Assembly: GCA_946478655.1 (NCBI GenBank)
Contig: CAMLDG010000005.1
Location: 1 to 11,566, forward strand
From: an uncultured Nitrosotalea sp.
Lineage (GTDB): Archaea; Thermoproteota; Nitrososphaeria; Nitrososphaerales; Nitrosopumilaceae
DNA: 11,566 nucleotides
Reading direction: 5' to 3'
The notes beneath the pieces are model-generated. The model made no database searches, was not told the origin of the DNA, and saw only the letters and a program-made list of their open reading frames with translations. The translations under genes were made by a program, and so were the position numbers. Below, piece by piece: positions 1-5,895 of this stretch. The number at the start of each line of letters is the position of its first letter. Position 1 is the first letter of the stretch.

Positions 1-1
1 C

Positions 2-241
2 TACATCATGATTGGAAATGGGTTTACAGATACGCACGTTGTGCAATGGATGATGTTGGCAGCATCAAGCACTATAGCTGGAAATTTAACCATACTTGGA
101 GCTGCAAGTACTATCATAATTATCCAGGCAACAGAATCAAGAGGTGTAAGGGCATTTACTTTTCTTGAATTTCTCAAAATAGGCAGTATTGTGACTATGG
201 TTAATTTGGCTGTATACTATTTGTTTTTGGTAATTCTTTGA
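2..241 (+). CDS. Anion transporter, ArsB/SLC13-like (C-terminal fragment)
   Basis: Partial gene: the frame is open from the left edge and ends at TGA 239-241, so about 79 C-terminal residues are visible and the true start lies upstream. The fragment has two hydrophobic stretches. The first contains SSTIAGNLTILGAAST, which resembles the helix-hairpin and substrate/ion-binding segment of the ArsB/NhaD and SLC13 (divalent anion:sodium symporter) superfamily. A final membrane helix follows and ends in FLVIL. The segment EFLKIGSIVTMVNLAVYY matches the usual last-helix region of these proteins. The family moves arsenite, dicarboxylates, sulfate or related anions across the cytoplasmic membrane. The substrate cannot be told from this piece. 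A Met codon at position 8 is internal to the gene, not a start. Confidence 0.75.
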   Translation, partial: YIMIGNGFTDTHVVQWMMLAASSTIAGNLTILGAASTIIIIQATESRGVRAFTFLEFLKIGSIVTMVNLAVYYLFLVIL

Positions 242-268
242 TTTCTTAGTTATCAACCCGAATAAACA

Positions 269-276
269 ATTATAAT
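269..276 (+). promoter_or_regulatory. TATA-like box for csl4-pheA
   Basis: ATTATAAT lies in the 57-bp gap before csl4. Its centre is about 26 bp upstream of the TTG at 299, the spacing expected for an archaeal promoter giving a nearly leaderless transcript. The assignment rests on spacing and base composition only. Confidence 0.45.
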
Positions 277-298
277 CATCAAATCTCAAATCAAGGCA

Positions 299-853
299 TT
301 GTCTCAAAAACCAACCCTTCCAGGAGATAAAATTGCAATAATTGAAGAATTTGAAATGGGCGATAATACCTTTGATGATGGTCAGTCAATAAGATCACTA
401 GTCATAGGTACTCCAGAATTTGACAAGACAAACCGTATAGCAAAAATCAATGAAATGCGAAAACCAGCAGTTGCTAAATCAGGTGATGTAATAACAGGAA
501 ATATCTCAGCTTTAATGAATAACATGTTTGCAATAAACATCCTGTACATAAACGGAAAACCCACTCATTCTGGTCTAGAATGTATTTGTCAAGCAAAGGG
601 AGCAAAGAAGCGAATTCTTGTAAGAGTAGGCGATATAGTATCCGCAAAGATAATCAATCTTCTCAATGGTGTAGTACATGCAACAATTGGTGAACCTGAA
701 CTTGGAGTTTTATTTACCCAGTGTAACAAATGTGGAGCAAAAGTTGTTGCAATGGGTAGTAACATAAAATGTGTAGATTGTGGATACATAGAAGAGAGAA
801 AGTTATCAACGAGATTTGGAAACAGCGATTTTATAAAATTCAACTCCAACTAA
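299..853 (+). CDS. csl4: Exosome RNA-binding subunit Csl4
   Basis: A 184-residue Csl4, a cap subunit of the archaeal RNA exosome. It sits on the Rrp41/Rrp42 ring and guides RNA for 3'-5' decay or tailing in the cytoplasm. The N-terminal domain (about 5-55) opens with the characteristic PGD near residue 8. An S1-type RNA-binding domain follows (about 61-134, beginning SGDVITGNI and containing VRVGDIVSAKI). The C-terminal zinc ribbon has C142-x2-C145 and C158-x2-C161, all four ligands present. Length is normal for archaeal Csl4. The start is TTG at 299: the next Met (residue 20) would remove the N-terminal domain, and a TATA-like box lies about 26 bp upstream of the TTG. The stop is four bases before pheA, so the two are probably cotranscribed. 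Confidence 0.93.
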   Translation: MSQKPTLPGDKIAIIEEFEMGDNTFDDGQSIRSLVIGTPEFDKTNRIAKINEMRKPAVAKSGDVITGNISALMNNMFAINILYINGKPTHSGLECICQAKGAKKRILVRVGDIVSAKIINLLNGVVHATIGEPELGVLFTQCNKCGAKVVAMGSNIKCVDCGYIEERKLSTRFGNSDFIKFNSN

Positions 854-857
854 GAAC

Positions 858-1673
858 ATGTTAAAAGTAGCATTCCAAGGAGAGTCTGGAGCATATAGTC
901 AAGCTGCGGCAGTCAGTTTTTTCAAAGATCCAATTGATACCATGCCACACCCTACATTTTATGATGCATTAGATTCCACAGAGAATGGAAGATCAGACTA
1001 CACTATACTCCCTGTAGAAAATTCACTTGAGGGAAGTGTAGGCGAAAGCTATGATTTACTACTTACCACAAAGCTCAGCGCTGTAGGTGAGATATATCAC
1101 AGAATATCTCATTGTCTTATTGGTTTACAAGGCTTAGAAAAAATTGATACAGTTTATTCACATCCACAGGCACTTGGTCAATGCAGAAAATTTATCCAAG
1201 ATAACCACTTGAAACCCATACCAACTTATGATACTGCTGGCAGTGTAAAGATCCTTCTAGAGTTAAACAAGAATAACATTGCATGCATAGCTAGCAGAAA
1301 GGCTGCAGAGATATACAATGTTCCAATAATAAGAGAAGGAATAGAAGACAACTCAAATAATTATACAAGATTTCTCATCTTGGCAAACAAGAAAAAAGAA
1401 AGAACTTCAAAAGACAAGACATCAATAATTTTTGCAATAAAACATGTTCCAGGTACATTGTATAGCATTCTTGAAAAATTCAATACTAATAGTATCAATT
1501 TAACAAAAATTGAATCCCGTCCTACAAAGAGCACACCTTGGGAATACAATTTCTATGTAGATTTTGAGGGCCACCAAGATGACAAAAACATTCAAGATAC
1601 TCTTGAGAAGATCAAGGGAAACACAACATTTCTAAAGATATTAGGCTCCTATCCACGAGCTGAATTAATCTAG
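858..1673 (+). CDS. pheA: Prephenate dehydratase with ACT domain
   Basis: A 271-residue prephenate dehydratase, which converts prephenate to phenylpyruvate in phenylalanine synthesis. The catalytic periplasmic-binding-protein-like domain (1-180) shows FQGESGAYS at 6-14, the ILPVENSLEGSV segment at 50-61, SHPQALGQC at 101-109, and the signature NNYTRF at 167-172, whose Thr170-Arg-Phe is the catalytic motif. The ACT regulatory domain (about 187-265) carries ESRP at 219-222, the phenylalanine-binding signature, so feedback inhibition by phenylalanine is expected. There is no chorismate mutase domain; this is the monofunctional form. ATG at 858 comes four bases after the csl4 stop. The TAG stop overlaps the stop of the convergent gene within one CTAG, leaving no room for an intergenic terminator. 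Confidence 0.95.
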   Translation: MLKVAFQGESGAYSQAAAVSFFKDPIDTMPHPTFYDALDSTENGRSDYTILPVENSLEGSVGESYDLLLTTKLSAVGEIYHRISHCLIGLQGLEKIDTVYSHPQALGQCRKFIQDNHLKPIPTYDTAGSVKILLELNKNNIACIASRKAAEIYNVPIIREGIEDNSNNYTRFLILANKKKERTSKDKTSIIFAIKHVPGTLYSILEKFNTNSINLTKIESRPTKSTPWEYNFYVDFEGHQDDKNIQDTLEKIKGNTTFLKILGSYPRAELI

Positions 1674-2134
1674 AACCCTTTTGGTCTTCTGATAGAAAAT
1701 GCTGCACTAATTCCAATTATCAAAACTCCTGAAGATATCACTATGAGGTGTGATGTGAATATTATCGGATTTGTAACAGCCTCTAGTTTTCCAGTTACGT
1801 GAAGCACTGAGCCTCCAGCATTTGTTATGTTAATGAAATGTTTTCCATTCTCAAGACTGTACCAGTCAAAACTGACTTGCTTTTGAAAATCTTTATCGAC
1901 CTGCAGACCTGTACCTGGTGTCTTCATATGTACGTGAAATGAACTTCCAGTAACATTAAGAAATTCATGATAATGTTTTTCCGCATCAAACTGAAAGACA
2001 TCACTTTTTCCAATATCTACGGTATCGTTTACGTCATGTACATTACTTACTATCGTCTGCAACAGAAAAAATGTGCCCAATACAACTGCAACTAGACCGA
2101 TTCCAATTCCCGCTGCAGATTTTTTTGTAAGCAT
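1670..2134 (-). CDS. Two-helix membrane protein with external domain (unknown function)
   Basis: A 154-residue protein I cannot assign to a characterised family. It has a membrane helix near the N-terminus (about 8-30, after a KK pair), a polar domain (31-123), a second helix (about 124-146) and a short basic tail ending RRPKGF. Charges at both ends suggest both termini are cytoplasmic and the middle domain is external. That domain has alternating hydrophobic residues and the segment NGKHFINITNAGGSVLHVTG, which recalls GOLD/emp24-like beta-sandwiches; this is only a resemblance. It contains three N-glycosylation sequons (N36, N60, N102) and clustered histidines (HYH at 54-56, HVH at 67-69). 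ATG at 2134 has a TATA-like box about 26 bp upstream. The gene lies 36 bp after guaB on the same strand and ends convergently with pheA. Confidence 0.7.
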   Translation of the reverse strand: MLTKKSAAGIGIGLVAVVLGTFFLLQTIVSNVHDVNDTVDIGKSDVFQFDAEKHYHEFLNVTGSSFHVHMKTPGTGLQVDKDFQKQVSFDWYSLENGKHFINITNAGGSVLHVTGKLEAVTNPIIFTSHLIVISSGVLIIGISAAFSIRRPKGF

Positions 2135-2153
2135 TGTGAAAAATTAATTCATG

Positions 2154-2164
2154 ATTATATTTAA
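2154..2164 (-). promoter_or_regulatory. TATA-like box for the two-helix membrane protein gene
   Basis: On the minus strand this reads TTAAATATAAT, in the 36-bp gap after guaB. Its centre is about 26 bp from the ATG at 2134, which would give a leaderless transcript independent of guaB. A short T-run at the other end of the gap could help terminate guaB. Confidence 0.45.
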
Positions 2165-2170
2165 AGTAAA

Positions 2171-3610
2171 TTACATCAATTCAACATCATGCGGTTGACT
2201 TTCGGCGTATCCCGCAGTTGACATTTTTATAAATTCTGCATTCTGTTGCATTTGTGGAATATTATTTGCTCCACAATAGCTCAAACCAGAACGAATTCCT
2301 CCCGTTAGTTGTTTTATTATATCAGTGACACTTCCTTTGTAAGGAACCATTGCCTCAACACCTTCTGCTACATAATCATTGAGATCTTCTACCAATGAAG
2401 CATTACTGGTTTCTTTATTTTTCCTTCCAAGAGCTGCATAAAATGACGCCATACCTCTGTAAATCTTGTATCGTTTGCCATTTTTCATCATAAATGAGCC
2501 TGGGCTCTCATCTGTTCCACCCAACAAGCTCCCAACCATCACAGTTGATGCTCCTGCTGCAAGTGCTTTTGTCGCATCACCTGATGTCCTTACACCACCA
2601 TCAGATATTATTGGAATATCATATTTTTTGCCAACTTGTGCACAATCCATTACAGCAGTTAGTTGCGGCACTCCAGAACCAGTGATTACTCTAGTAATGC
2701 ATATCGAACCAGAACCTACTCCTACCTTTACTGCATCCACACCAGCCTTGATGAGATCTTCTGTACCTTGAGCAGTTGCCACATTTCCTGCAATTAGTTC
2801 ACAGTTTGGAAATGCTTTTTTTATCAATCTAACTGTGTTTATTGCATTTTCACTGTGACCATGTGCGATATCTACTACAATAACATCAGCACCTGCATCA
2901 AGTAATGCTTCGGTTCTTTCCATGAAATCTCCTTTCACACCAACTGCCGCACCAACCAACGGTCTTCCTTTTTTATCCTTTGATGCCTGAGGATAATTAC
3001 CAGCATTAATGATATCTTTACTGGTTATCAATCCCTTGACATGTCCTCTTTCATCTAAAAGCGGTAATTTTTCAATACAATTTTTCCGTAGTAGGTCTTT
3101 TGCTTCACCTATATCCACTCCAAATTTTGCAGTAATAACATCATTTGTCATTACTTCAGTGACCTTTTTACTTTCATCTTTAGATTCCAACATAACAATA
3201 TCTCGTCTTGTCAGTATACCAACAAGCTGACCTTGGCCATCTGTTACAAGTAATCCTGACGCTCCTTTTTCTCTCATGGATTCTATGGCTTCACGCACGG
3301 TCTGGTCTGGATTTATTGTATATGGATTTTCAATTATTATGCTACCTGAACGTTTTGTTTTGAGTACTTCGTTTACCTGTTCTGAAATAGTGAGAAATCT
3401 ATGTATTATTCCAATTCCTCCTTCCCTTGCTATTGCTACTGCCATGGCAGATTCAGTAACAGTATCCATATTTGCACTGATGATCGGTATGTTAAGAGAA
3501 ATATTTTTTGAAAGTTTTGTCTGCAGGTTTGTTTGAGATCTAGTAACAATTCCTGATCGTTTAGGAACAAGGAGTACATCATCAAATGTTAATCCTTCCC
3601 TTATTTCCAA
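2171..3610 (-). CDS. guaB: IMP dehydrogenase (GuaB family) with CBS pair
   Basis: A 479-residue GuaB-family protein. IMP dehydrogenase oxidises IMP to XMP with NAD+, the committed step to GMP. The TIM barrel opens with REGLTFDDVLLVP and is interrupted by two CBS domains (about 96-140 and 155-205), the usual site of purine-nucleotide regulation. The catalytic loop is GSGSICITR with Cys304; ISDGG (335-339), GGTDESPG (364-371) and YRGMAS (384-389) bind substrate. C-terminal ESQPHD matches the IMPDH end. The flap (390-415) lacks the Arg-Tyr pair that typical bacterial and archaeal IMPDHs use to activate water, so the reaction should be confirmed. The start is TTG at 3610, with a Shine-Dalgarno-like GAAGGT four bases upstream. 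It lies 30 bp after folP on the same strand, probably in one transcript. Confidence 0.88.
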   Translation of the reverse strand: MEIREGLTFDDVLLVPKRSGIVTRSQTNLQTKLSKNISLNIPIISANMDTVTESAMAVAIAREGGIGIIHRFLTISEQVNEVLKTKRSGSIIIENPYTINPDQTVREAIESMREKGASGLLVTDGQGQLVGILTRRDIVMLESKDESKKVTEVMTNDVITAKFGVDIGEAKDLLRKNCIEKLPLLDERGHVKGLITSKDIINAGNYPQASKDKKGRPLVGAAVGVKGDFMERTEALLDAGADVIVVDIAHGHSENAINTVRLIKKAFPNCELIAGNVATAQGTEDLIKAGVDAVKVGVGSGSICITRVITGSGVPQLTAVMDCAQVGKKYDIPIISDGGVRTSGDATKALAAGASTVMVGSLLGGTDESPGSFMMKNGKRYKIYRGMASFYAALGRKNKETSNASLVEDLNDYVAEGVEAMVPYKGSVTDIIKQLTGGIRSGLSYCGANNIPQMQQNAEFIKMSTAGYAESQPHDVELM

Positions 3611-3639
3611 CGAAACCTTCTTGATTAGAATGAAAATCT

Positions 3640-3647
3640 GTTATAAG
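3640..3647 (-). promoter_or_regulatory. Possible TATA box for guaB
   Basis: On the minus strand this reads GCTTATAA and overlaps the folP stop codon. It is about 33 bp from the TTG at 3610, so transcription would begin a few bases upstream of the start, inside the Shine-Dalgarno-like GAAGGT (3615-3620). The gene may instead be read from the folP promoter. Confidence 0.28.
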
Positions 3648-4507
3648 CCTTTCTTGAGACTTTTCAAGTTTGTTACGATCTTGACAATATCATTTGTAGC
3701 CTTGACATTATGAGTTCGTATTATATCAGCACCATTTAGAGCAGCAAAAGTTTCTGCTGCAAGAGATCCATAAAGTCGCTTATCAGGATCGGTCTCACCC
3801 AATAGTTCTCCTATGAATGACTTTCTTGAAATTGAAACAAGAATTGGATGTTCTTGTTTTATGTGCTTTAGATTTTTCAATATCAGCATGTCTCTTTGTA
3901 GCCAATCAGAATTGATTTTTGTAAACAACACACCTTGTGCTTTTTTTCTAAAGAAACCAATAGCAGGATCTACTATGATCTGGCTTGCTGGAATTCCAGA
4001 TCTTAGTGCAAGTGCAACACTTTGATTAATCAGTTTTCTTGCTTGTATGACTTGATTTCCCTTAACCGGTTCATTGCTAAATGCGCACAGAACAACAGAT
4101 GGGCAGTGCTTCTCAAGCACATCAACCATATTTTTGTCATATTTTAGTCCTGAAACATCATTAACTATCTCTGCGCCTAATTGAAGCGCCATTTCTGCCA
4201 CCCTTGCCCTACATGTATCAATTGAGACAGGTAGTTTTGAAACTTTTTGGATTGCATTTATAGCATTTGTAATTCTTTTGATCTCTTTATCTTCTGATAT
4301 TAGGGTCTGGATATACGGAGCAGTGGACATGCCACCAACATCAATAAAATCTGCACCATCTTCTTCCATTAACTTGGCAGTTTTTTCTATCATTTTTTTA
4401 TCAGTGAATACTGATTTTTTATAAAATGATTCTGGACTGGTGTTAATTATCCCCATCACTCGTATTGGGCTAGAACCACCCACTCTAACTCTTGCTAGTC
4501 TATGCAT
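3641..4507 (-). CDS. folP: Dihydropteroate synthase-like protein
   Basis: A 288-residue member of the dihydropteroate synthase family, which condenses 6-hydroxymethyl-dihydropterin diphosphate with an arylamine (p-aminobenzoate in bacteria). Motifs along the TIM barrel: MGIINTSPESF at 18-28 (loop 1), GGMSTAPY at 58-65 (loop 2), SIDT at 96-99, NDVSG at 116-120, VDPAIGF at 179-185, SRKS at 227-230 and RTH at 264-266. Loop 2 has Ala where bacterial enzymes have the Arg of STRP, and the usual GFGKT is replaced by GFFRK, so the amine substrate may differ. I chose ATG at 4507: it leaves 17 residues before MGI, as in the E. coli enzyme, and avoids overlap with mptE. An upstream in-frame TTG at 4567 would overlap mptE by 24 bases. 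Its neighbour mptE supplies the substrate. Confidence 0.85.
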   Translation of the reverse strand: MHRLARVRVGGSSPIRVMGIINTSPESFYKKSVFTDKKMIEKTAKLMEEDGADFIDVGGMSTAPYIQTLISEDKEIKRITNAINAIQKVSKLPVSIDTCRARVAEMALQLGAEIVNDVSGLKYDKNMVDVLEKHCPSVVLCAFSNEPVKGNQVIQARKLINQSVALALRSGIPASQIIVDPAIGFFRKKAQGVLFTKINSDWLQRDMLILKNLKHIKQEHPILVSISRKSFIGELLGETDPDKRLYGSLAAETFAALNGADIIRTHNVKATNDIVKIVTNLKSLKKGL

Positions 4508-4511
4508 ATGG

Positions 4512-4519
4512 TTTATGAT
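4512..4519 (+). promoter_or_regulatory. TATA-like box for mptE
   Basis: TTTATGAT is centred about 28 bp upstream of the mptE ATG at 4544, in the 36-bp divergent gap between folP and mptE. A weaker box for folP (TCTAAATG on the minus strand, 4532-4539) lies in the same gap, so the two promoters would overlap back to back. Confidence 0.35.
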
Positions 4520-4543
4520 TAACCCAGATACATTTAGACTTAC

Positions 4544-5284
4544 ATGACTTTGGATGGCTGGCAACAAAAATATCTAGAAATTCTAAAAGAATTCAACTAT
4601 GACAGATCAAGAGAAATAAAGTCAGCAAAGATCCTTGATTCAATTCTAAAGATTAAATTTGGTACAGATGTTCTAGAGAGAAAAATTAAAAACAAAACTG
4701 TTTTTGTTATAGGTGCAGGGCCGTCATTAATTGCATCCCTACCATATCTTAAAAAATTCAAAAACATCACAAAAATTGTTGCTGATGGTGCTACACAAGC
4801 AATGCTTGAAAATGAAATAGTACCAGATATCATAGTAACAGATCTTGATGGAAACATGGAATCACTCAAAAAAGCATCAGAAACTGGATCAATAATGATT
4901 GTACATGCACATGGAGACAATATCAGGAGATTACCACATGCAATATCATTCAGATATTGCATAGGTACCACAGAGGATAGACCATTTGGAAAAATTAGAA
5001 ACTTTGGTGGATTCACAGATGGTGACAGATGCGTATTTCTTGCAAATCATTTTGGCGCATCTAAAATAATCATGATTGGAATGGATTTTGGGATTCACAT
5101 AGGAAAATATTCCAAAGTAGGAATATACAACAAATCAATAAAGATAAAAAAGCTGAGAATTGGGAAATCGCTCCTAGAATGGCTCGCTTCAAAGAGTAAT
5201 ATCGATCTCTATACAACATCTCAACCAATATCAGGATTCAAAAATGTGAAGTTAGCAGATCTTCAAAGGCTAGTCAGACAATAA
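4544..5284 (+). CDS. mptE: 6-hydroxymethyl-7,8-dihydropterin pyrophosphokinase, archaeal MptE type
   Basis: A 246-residue protein of the DUF115/MptE family, the archaeal replacement for bacterial FolK. It transfers diphosphate from ATP to 6-hydroxymethyl-7,8-dihydropterin, making the substrate for dihydropteroate synthase-type enzymes. The family's motifs are all visible: GAGPSL at 57-62 in a Rossmann-like fold, ADGA at 80-83, TDLDG at 99-103, HAHGDN at 121-126, GFTDGDR at 156-162 and GMDFG at 179-183. The Asp/His-rich motifs are the likely Mg-ATP site. Length is normal for the family. ATG at 4544 is directly divergent from folP, only 36 bp from its preferred start, which fits a shared pathway. 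A T-rich stretch after the stop doubles as the promoter region of the next gene. Confidence 0.92.
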   Translation: MTLDGWQQKYLEILKEFNYDRSREIKSAKILDSILKIKFGTDVLERKIKNKTVFVIGAGPSLIASLPYLKKFKNITKIVADGATQAMLENEIVPDIIVTDLDGNMESLKKASETGSIMIVHAHGDNIRRLPHAISFRYCIGTTEDRPFGKIRNFGGFTDGDRCVFLANHFGASKIIMIGMDFGIHIGKYSKVGIYNKSIKIKKLRIGKSLLEWLASKSNIDLYTTSQPISGFKNVKLADLQRLVRQ

Positions 5285-5291
5285 CACTTGT

Positions 5292-5305
5292 TTTAATATT
5301 TATTA
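5292..5305 (+). promoter_or_regulatory. TATA-like box for the 5328 gene and guaA
   Basis: TTTAATATTTATTA lies between mptE and the next gene. The TTTATTA part is centred about 26 bp before the ATG at 5328, consistent with a leaderless transcript. The same T-rich stretch could terminate mptE. Confidence 0.5.
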
Positions 5306-5327
5306 TCCATTTGGCAATAGAAAAAAC

Positions 5328-5891
5328 ATGAGTTATTCAGAGGAGAATCTGCGTGACATTTTAGAACTAAGAGAATGGATCTCTGAAGAGATTGAAAAAA
5401 GAGAAAAAGAGATAGACAAATTCAGGCAGAATCTTCGCATTCTTGATTCTCTTGTAAAACAATCAAGTTTTAGTAAAGCATCTTCTCTGGTATCCAATAA
5501 ACAGATTGTTCAACAAAGCCAACAAACATCTTCATCTTCTTCTGTTATTCCCATCAAGACACAAGACAATAAAATTTTAGCAAACGCACATGTTACTTCT
5601 GATGAGCTAGTGATCATCCCATCAGAAGATGTCATGTTAGATATTGAAATGCATCCATTCAAGTCATTTTTCTTGGGCAGAATAATTGGAGGAATGGAAA
5701 GTCAAGATAAAACAGATGTACAGAATGGCAAGATTCCACAAAACACAGCAATATCATGTCTAGTGAATAAAGACGGTAACAGAATCAGAGAAATTCTCAT
5801 TAAAAATTATCGCCAAAAGGAAAGAGTAAACGAGATAATAAATACAGTAACATGGTCATTTTCCAGAATGATTGAGAATTCTCAAAAGTGA
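5328..5891 (+). CDS. Conserved-looking coiled-coil protein of unknown function
   Basis: A 187-residue protein that I do not recognise as a characterised family. Three parts are visible. Residues 1-45 form a highly charged helix (LRDILELREWISEEIEKREK) with heptad-like leucines and isoleucines, probably a coiled coil for oligomerisation. Residues 46-75 are a Ser/Gln-rich linker with a run of five serines. Residues 76-187 look like a folded alpha/beta domain with several short beta segments (IIPSEDVMLDI, CLVNKDGNRIREILIKNY) and a final amphipathic helix (NTVTWSFSRMIEN). There is no membrane helix, signal peptide, cysteine pair or nucleotide-binding loop. It has its own TATA-like box, and its TGA is four bases before the guaA ATG, so it is probably cotranscribed and perhaps translationally coupled with guaA. 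Context alone suggests a link to GMP or pterin synthesis. Confidence 0.78.
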   Translation: MSYSEENLRDILELREWISEEIEKREKEIDKFRQNLRILDSLVKQSSFSKASSLVSNKQIVQQSQQTSSSSSVIPIKTQDNKILANAHVTSDELVIIPSEDVMLDIEMHPFKSFFLGRIIGGMESQDKTDVQNGKIPQNTAISCLVNKDGNRIREILIKNYRQKERVNEIINTVTWSFSRMIENSQK

Positions 5892-5895
5892 TATC

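Noticed and set aside
2466..2771. 101-codon plus-strand frame antisense to guaB
   Set aside because: It covers the catalytic-loop region of GuaB and is explained by codon constraints of that gene.
2171..3610. GuaB as a GMP reductase
   Set aside because: The flap differs from standard IMPDH, but CBS domains, GGTDESPG and the ESQPHD tail favour IMPDH, and guaA nearby fits XMP production. I keep the IMPDH call and flag the flap.
4508..4567. Longer folP from TTG 4567
   Set aside because: It would overlap the mptE start head to head and add 20 residues not expected before MGIINTSPESF; the ATG at 4507 fits the family length. It is not fully excluded.
4597..5016. 139-codon minus-strand frame inside mptE
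   Set aside because: It is antisense to the most conserved MptE motifs; Ser/Ile/Phe-rich composition is typical of a shadow of an AT-rich gene.
5872..5895. Upstream ATG extending guaA by eight codons
   Set aside because: The extension overlaps the preceding gene and is not part of the family N-terminus, whereas ATG 5896 begins exactly at the conserved MDKIIVLDFGSQ.
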